A program made the translations under genes and the position numbers. Below, in pieces: positions 57,891 through 64,000 of a stretch of 64,000 nt of DNA. The notes beneath the pieces were generated by a model. That model was not told the origin of the DNA, did no database searches, and saw only the letters and a program-made list of their open reading frames with translations. The DNA lies in NCBI GenBank assembly GCA_964019415.1, contig OZ025879.1, positions 2,918,794 through 2,982,793 on the forward strand, read 5' to 3'. The DNA comes from Ianthella basta (Eukaryota; Porifera; Demospongiae; Verongiida; Ianthellidae). Positions within the stretch are counted from its first letter, which is position 1; the number at the start of each line of letters is the position of its first letter.

Positions 57891-58632
57891 TTTTCTGAAA
57901 GTACAAGGTGAAAGCCTATTAGCATGTGATCTCACGTGGTATTCTCGTGACATTTTCGGAAAATGGCTGACAATCGTTGTGTGCTTCCCATGATTCGACG
58001 GTTCCGCTCGAACGATTCGATCAAACTTCTGCAATTTGGCTTCCTCCCGTCTTCAAGAACGTACATAGCAGCGAAACACTACATTCTAAGGCCATTTCGT
58101 CATGACCTTTTGTCAAATCACGCGAATGTCACATGACAACGCTCGCGTAGCCATGGCAACACAGGAATTCACACCTTTCAGGTGTCATACTTCCTTAAGT
58201 AAACAAAACAGACATGTCCCACATGCGCCGGTCTCGTGCAGTAAATGCAATACACCATCGAGAGCATGTAGTAGCTTGTACATATACATTGACAGACAAT
58301 TGGTACACTCATGCACTGATAATGCAGAGAAGTCTATGTAACAATGTACTGAGTATATATACGTATAATACCACAACCGGGTCTAGAGCAAAAGGTCATT
58401 TTTCACATGCCAGTCCCCACTGTTGAATTCTACTGTGGAGAAGGTCTGTCATGCCAAATTTGTCCCCCCCATAATTAGGCCCCCCGCGGAACTGAAACAG
58501 CAACCGAAATGGTTCCCCCTCTGCTAAATTACCAACGTCAGCGCGGATTGACGGGCAGATTCGTCGTGTACTTGTACCCTGATGTCTTTCCCTAGGTTGG
58601 GATGCTTTCTCAATCCAGGATAACATGTTTCG

Positions 58633-58738
58633 TTCGATGATAAGGCGATTTCGTTCATTAGATGGGCGCTTTGGTTCGATTTATAGGCGATTTCGTTTGA
58701 TGAGTAGATGATTTTGTTCAATGAATAGACGATTTCAG
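58633..58738. repeat. Degenerate tandem repeat (GCGATTTCGTTYGATGA)
   Basis: Four to five diverged units of about 21-28 nt, each containing CGATTTCGTT or a close variant. Confidence 0.6.
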
Positions 58739-58812
58739 CTGACATGTCTTTGCTGCGCGCTCAAGATCCACCACAACAACGAATATCGGGAGACGAAAGG
58801 GACTTTGTCACT

Positions 58813-58948
58813 ATGGCGGAACCATTACGGCAGCCATTTTCTGCCGTTTTTGGCCCGGCGGAACCATTTCGGCAGGGGGAACTTTTACAGCATGACAGGT
58901 CACTGACCTTGAAAGTTGATCTTGAACCTTGTCTAACAGTGGAAGTTG
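58813..58948 (+). CDS. Candidate exon 5' of gene 5 9TM exon
   Basis: ATG at 58813 opens MAEPLRQPFSAVFGPAEPFR, then QGELLQHDRSLTLKVDLEPC and LTVEV, ending at GTTG|gtatgt in phase 1, compatible with 60525 or 61170. It could be an alternative first exon for the last 9TM copy. The first half contains repeated CGGCAG/GGCGGAACCATT words shared with nearby sequence, so it may partly be repeat-derived. Confidence 0.35.
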
Positions 58949-60524
58949 GTATGTGTCCTTTGTTTTACACTTGCTGAGCTCGCAGTATCTAAGCGCATGC
59001 AAAGCTCAACGGACTCCTTACATACTGTAGTAACTCTGTATGGCTACCGCAATTCACTCGGCTAGGACAACCAACTCAATGATGGACATGCGGCATCACA
59101 CTGCACTGAGCATACGTACAACAACAGGGTAAGCTGTGCCTAACTGATCATGCATTACATCATAGTTCAACAGATCATGCATTGCGTCGTAGTTCAGTAC
59201 TGTTCACTACACATGCATATACTCATTCAATGATGCCTTCATCCAACGTCTCTTCAAGCTGCATTTGAACTTTTCTCAGTATTGGGCTAGGTTGTCTTGC
59301 AGTAGTATCATTACAGTATTTCCTGTGCTAGACATGAAGCGGCAGGTTACTGTTGGGAAGAGATCCCAATACTCCACAATATATAGTTAAGAAAGCACAT
59401 CTATAGGCATTCTGGCAGCTCACCACTGGTGGTTCTCCAAGGTTTAGGGATTATACACTCAACAACATCCACAGAGGTTTACCCATTTGGGGTGACTGCA
59501 CAGGACACTGCAGTGGCCTAACAATGGCAACCACCAACGACTTATGATGTGGCTTGAAATTGCTAGGGAATCTCTTGATGATGTCACTAGGTGCAGTTGT
59601 CTTGCACACTCAATATGCTCCATGCCTCTGGCCCTTAACAGCACCTGCTTGACCTGGTCGTCCAAGAATATCATATAATGAGCCCGCTCCATAGCTGATT
59701 TCAATGTCTTGGCCTTTCCTGTCACTCTCAATTGCCACTTAACTACCAGATATAGGCCAAGGGGCTAGAGGTACTGTAGGAACTGCTACAGGAGCAATTA
59801 ATCATGGGCAACAGCATCCAAATTTGGCATTAGCTGCCCTAGCAGCTTATGTCAGTGGGGCGCATCCAGTGTCATTAATATTGCAACTTGCAGGTTTCCT
59901 AACACAAGAAATAATGGTCCCTACATGCAAGAACGCCGCACCATTTAGTCCTACACCCTCGAATTTTGGGACGATGGTTATTGCTCCACTGTGTAACAGC
60001 CTTTACTTGTTTCTGTCCTTTTTATGCCATCCCTACATCCTTGCTATTTTAGTAGATAATTTTTATTATTTCTTGCTTCTGTACATTTTGTAGTGTGTAG
60101 CTAGCTAAGCTGTAGCTACATACATGCTAACACACAACCATAGGACGTTGATGCTGCTATTGGACTTTATTTCTGTAATCCTGGGGCTTGTGGTTTCTGC
60201 TAGCTAAGTACCTATTAGGTTCCATGCTAACCTATCAAAAAGAACACAGAAACAGGTGGCCAGAAGCCAGATGTTGAGGAGATGCTCGACCACAAATGTC
60301 CTTCAAACGGTGCACAACTGAACTTTAGCCGAGGCTAGCCACGTATGCACCTCCAAACGGACATATTATGGTGTTGCTAGGCTATTGAACTAAATTTGAA
60401 GGAGGACTAGGTGAACAAAAGTAGCCCTAGCGTTCACGTACATCATTGTAAAATGGTGTTTCTCACATACGTAGCAACCTCTCCTGAAGGCCCGGAAATT
60501 TACATTTGTGAAACTTGATTGCAG

Positions 60525-60584
60525 ATGTTTCTAACTTACAAAGAAATGCAGCCAGTGGGAAGCAGTGTAACACTGTGATAAAAG
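60525..60584 (+). CDS. Candidate linker exon (phase 1-1) of gene 5
   Basis: A 60-nt stretch between gattgcag and a weak donor gttcct reads VSNLQRNAASGKQCNTVIK in phase 1, leaving in phase 1. It would sit between 49530 or 58813 and the 9TM exon at 61170. Evidence is limited to splice sites and phase. Confidence 0.35.
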
Positions 60585-61169
60585 GTTCCTCCTACTCACT
60601 ATGGTTTGTGCGCTACTGCTGTTGGAGAAGAAAAATAAGAAGGCAGAACATGGAAAATGTTAAAGTCATTTTCTGCCGAAGTGTGCACTTTTGCTTGGAA
60701 GCAGGGTTAGTCCTGTGTTGTATGCAACCAACACTTCCTAATGGGTAGCTTTTTGTGCCTATTTTTAAACCTAAACGATAATAGTGGTACGTTTCATTTG
60801 TATTGCAGCATACAAACAACCACTGCCATCTTTACATAGACAGCACATATCGTGCTGTCTGATACCTCATGTTCATCATCTTTTATACAGTCATTCACTA
60901 TATACACAGTTCCTTATAGCTACGTGCATGTGTGGAAGAGGCAGGTTATATCATGTGTAGCACACTTGCCTTTTGCACATTCTATGCTCTCAACACTTGA
61001 AAAGGGATAAAGCAGCCCGGTTCCACTGTTTGTATGAAGCAACCTATTGCCGTAGCAAATTTGTGTATGATTTCACTGACCACAATGGTGAGAGGTGTAT
61101 GAATGTATTGTTATGTGAGCATATGCATTTGTGTGTTCAACTGGACACTGGTATGTTTACTCATTACAG

Positions 61170-62833
61170 GGTTTTCAACTCCAGCTAGTGATCTCAACAC
61201 CGATACAGATACACCCAGCCCAAATCACACCCGGCCTAAATCACAAAATGCCGTTCTTCGTTCACCAGTAACCAGAAGTGTAAGTCACGACACAGAGGAT
61301 GTGCATGAACCAGAAGAGGAGAGAGACCATGAAGGTCAACAAAATCAGGGGGATGAATCACAGGTAGGGCAGCCCCCAGATACTGAACAGCAACAGGTAA
61401 CCTGTCCAAAATCTTACAGCTCACCTCGTGCTCCTTCACACCATTCACAAGAGAGTCAGACAGGAGGGCAAGATACAGATCCACAGCGGCAGGAAGAGAA
61501 ACCCATACTTTACCTTTGGAACTTTTCTGCATACTCTTGTGTACGAAGATTTTGCTTTCACACTACACTTGTTGCTGTAGTCCTCACTACCTTAATGTTG
61601 ATGCAGATTTTCCTTGTCAGTATAGACTGCTATGAGAGTTACAACATTCGCTCAGAGCATTCCCAGTGCTCTTGTTCCTTCCCCTATCCATGGTTTGTCC
61701 CTACTGCACTGCGTATTGCCTCCAGGTTTGCATTTCCATTAGTGCTGAGCATTGTGTTCTGGCGCCAAGTGGTGTGCAGGAAAGGAATAGCAGCTGAAAG
61801 TCAACCAGGTCCTACAGGAGGAACATTTGCAGCTGAAATAGAGCAGGACAACAATAACCAAGCTGTTAAATACTTGGTTGAAAATGTAGTTCGTTCAATT
61901 TGGGATCCCTCTGTGAAATCAACAGACAATGGAAAAAAGCTTCTCAAAAAGGTCCGAGACAGGATGGATACTGAACTCAAGTGGATGTGCATTACATCTC
62001 TTGTTCAATCAGTTATCCTCGTTGCATCCTTCTTTGCTTTCAATCTAGTAGATGCACATAATACTCACTGGTTTAAATCCTCAGTTTTGCTTGGTGTTGC
62101 CGATACCCTTTCTTTTGGAATAGTGACAGCTGTCTCTGGTGTCATGCTGTCCTTTTACTTTATTGAGTCTAAGATCAAGCGTTATGTTAGAGCAGTCCAT
62201 ACCCTGCCACACTCTAGTCTACCATCAGATAGCCCACTACGTAAGAAAGCAAAGAGGACAGAGCACTGCATCACTAATCGATGGTACCCTCTTGAGATTG
62301 GAATACGCTTTGCATCAGTGATAATCCCTGTGATTCTTCTCATGAACTGGACCTCTGACATTCCCCTGAGCTGTGGGTTTTCTGTCAGTAAAGAAGCCAT
62401 CACTAAGTACTCTCCGTCGGCAGCTGCTTGCTGGCTGAGTTTCATTGTTGTAGTTACCTTTGGGCAAGTGATGGTAACCAGCCCTTTCAATCCAATCTAT
62501 ATCCGTCTCACTGGACTGGGTATGGAGGTAGCCATGCTCATCGTATTCTACATAACCTTTCCTAACAACGAATGGATGCAACTGACTCACGTTCTGTATG
62601 CCATCGTTCCACTCAGCTACTTGATCTGGTACCACATTGCATCCATTCGCAGGCAGTGGCTGGCAATAAACATGACCGATGACGGGAACCCCACCTATGT
62701 TTCACGGCTAGCTTCTCGGACTGCACTACTCATCTTCATCCTAGCCACACTTGTAGCTTCACTATACGTGGAGTATGGCCACATCCATCCAAGTGCCATT
62801 GACAAGTACAACAGTTCATGCATCAATGCATAG
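61170..62833 (+). CDS. Gene 5 terminal exon: nine-TM protein, tail lost
   Basis: A 1,664-nt exon, phase 1 in (cattacag|GG). The polar N-terminal part (TDTDTPSPNHTRPKSQ ... QEEKPILYLWNF) leads to the same nine segments: TTLVAVVLTTLMLMQIFLVS, CYESYNIRSEHSQCSC, FYFIESKIKRYVR, DIPLSCGFSVS, LSYLIWYHIASIRRQW. The segment 4-5 loop has about five extra residues (PHSSLPSDSPLRKK). Translation stops at 62833 right after YNSSCINA, where other copies continue into a coiled tail. Frame-broken remains of that tail follow (HEKAILQQLAHK-like, 62885-62930). The membrane core is intact. Confidence 0.85.
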
Positions 62834-64000
62834 CCAGCTATCATCAATCAGTTGAGTCATCAGCAGCATGCTACATGTACAGGCTGACCATGAGAAGGCT
62901 ATTCTGCAGCAACTGGCACATAAAACGGTGTAATAGTCTACGTACTTTATTAAAAAGGCTATACAGAGTAACAGAGATGAATGCACTATTCATCACCATA
63001 GGTCAAGAACATTTCAATGTGTGAAAGATCCTGGTAGACTTGCTTTTCGATCAACCTTAACTGTGTTCACTTTTCACTTTAGTACACACTATATAATATT
63101 ATGTTCATGCATATACATGTAGATAGTCAGGCAGTGCTTGAACATAACCCTCTTCGTGACGCCTGACTGACATGAAGATGTGTATGTAACTTGTGCTTGT
63201 GCACTATAAAAATTTGTATCTGTATTCATGCATATGCACTGTATCACATTTAGGTACAGTACCTGCATGATGAACTAATTGGAATCAATTATTGCAAATT
63301 TTGAAGAGGCAATGTTGTACATAGCTAGCTATAGAGTTGACACACATTGACTTTTGTTATGCATGGATTGCCAATATTATGTCTTGATCAGCTTAAGATC
63401 TATATATAGGGAAGTACATGACGAAGCAGGAAGTGTTCACCATGCAATATCAATGCATTAATTTTACAGTGCACATGAATATTGAAATCAGGAACATTTG
63501 ATTGTATATATTCACATGCTAAATGTTGTCCAGGAAATTCAACTGTGCATTAATTGCATTAACTTTGATTAATGATGATCAACTTTGCCTATTCTGTCAG
63601 CTATACATGCATGTACACATTCATATGCATCTAATATATATAATTATTACAATAATTTATAAGTATATGCGGGTATATAAGTAAGCTACAGTTGATCATG
63701 ATCAGGACTATTTAAGTCCCTTGTGGTTGAAATTTATATGTTGTGCATGTGTTATATATGGTGATGTCAACGATATGTTTTGTACTATACCAGGTATATG
63801 TAGCTAGCTATAATTATAGATACGTCGTCATTAGTGCTTGCTATGTGTAACAGAATATATTAATCAAATTTCGCAGAAGTTTCACTGTGTCATGTACTTG
63901 TGCCTATATATAATTATTTCAGGGGATTTTAGGATTACCAGTATGGTCCCCACAAAATGATGACGTAATGCTAGTACCTATTTAAAGCCGACGTGTCGTT
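62834..64000. other. 3' flank of gene 5, no further gene in window
   Basis: Starts with decayed coding tail, then AT-rich sequence. A miniature inverted repeat at 63125-63168 (AGTCAGGC ... GCCTGACT) resembles the ends of the element at 5674. A TGACGTAAT motif stands at 63961. Confidence 0.5.
63961..63969 (+). promoter_or_regulatory. TGACGTAAT motif at window end
   Basis: The same 9-mer as upstream of genes 2 and 5, about 1.1 kb after the last gene, followed by TATTTAAAG. It may mark the promoter of a further family member beyond the window. Confidence 0.35.

Noticed and set aside
59459-59731. 90-codon minus-strand ORF
   Set aside because: Some resemblance to retroelement coding text (RARGMEHIECARQLHLV) but not enough to name a domain.
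1-64000. CRISPR array or prokaryotic operon
   Set aside because: Repeats are microsatellites, minisatellites and TIR elements. Genes are spliced and animal-like.

Overview
This is eukaryotic, AT-rich animal DNA: spliced genes with GT..AG introns, long introns, many eroded DNA transposons and retroelements, and CA/GT and TA microsatellites. No tRNA, rRNA or CRISPR array was recognised. Death-domain genes with many introns, together with the general texture (frequent TAGCTAGC/TATATA runs, small TIR elements), suggest a non-bilaterian animal, most likely a demosponge. That assignment is an impression; no marker gene proves it.

The window holds a tandem, same-strand (+) array of one gene family. 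Its core is a single large 3' exon encoding a protein with about nine transmembrane segments (9TM). Five copies were found, at 17787-19351, 25811-27660, 32438-34298, 37402-39290 and 61170-62833. Every copy enters its exon in phase 1. Gene 1 (about 4.7-19.35 kb, possibly starting near 2.0 kb) joins a novel N-terminal alpha/beta region, three Death domains (DD) and the 9TM exon into one open frame of about 1,300 codons. All exon phases fit. Genes 2, 3 and 4 replace the DD part with a tiny first exon of 5-10 codons ending in phase 1, often on Asp-Pro, spliced straight to the 9TM exon. Gene 3 carries a 1-nt frameshift. Gene 5 is spread over 41.8-62.8 kb: a tiny first exon, a DD exon, linker exons and a 9TM exon that has lost its C-terminal tail. 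A broken DD piece and a possible 9TM stub lie at 22.2-23.6 kb.

Layout. 1-1.98 kb: no gene. 2.0-19.35 kb: gene 1; its introns contain a hAT-like TIR element, a small TIR element carrying a RecQ helicase exon, a 5'-truncated LINE and several hairpins. 19.6-20.7 kb: a TIR element with a transposase remnant. 22.1-23.6 kb: pseudogene. 25.2-27.7 kb: gene 2. 28.1-34.3 kb: gene 3 (broken); its intron holds an inverted-repeat element, a dead pogo/Tigger-like transposase and a pogo-like MITE. 35.4-39.3 kb: gene 4. 39.3-62.8 kb: gene 5 exons among tandem duplications, MITEs, scrambled Ty3/Gypsy remains and two minisatellites with the same 14-bp palindrome. A TGACGTAAT-type motif lies just upstream of the first ATG in three family units and recurs at the window end.

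The likely theme is a sponge-type multipass membrane receptor or transporter family that acquired Death-domain signalling modules by phase-1 exon shuffling. Ligand and function are unknown.
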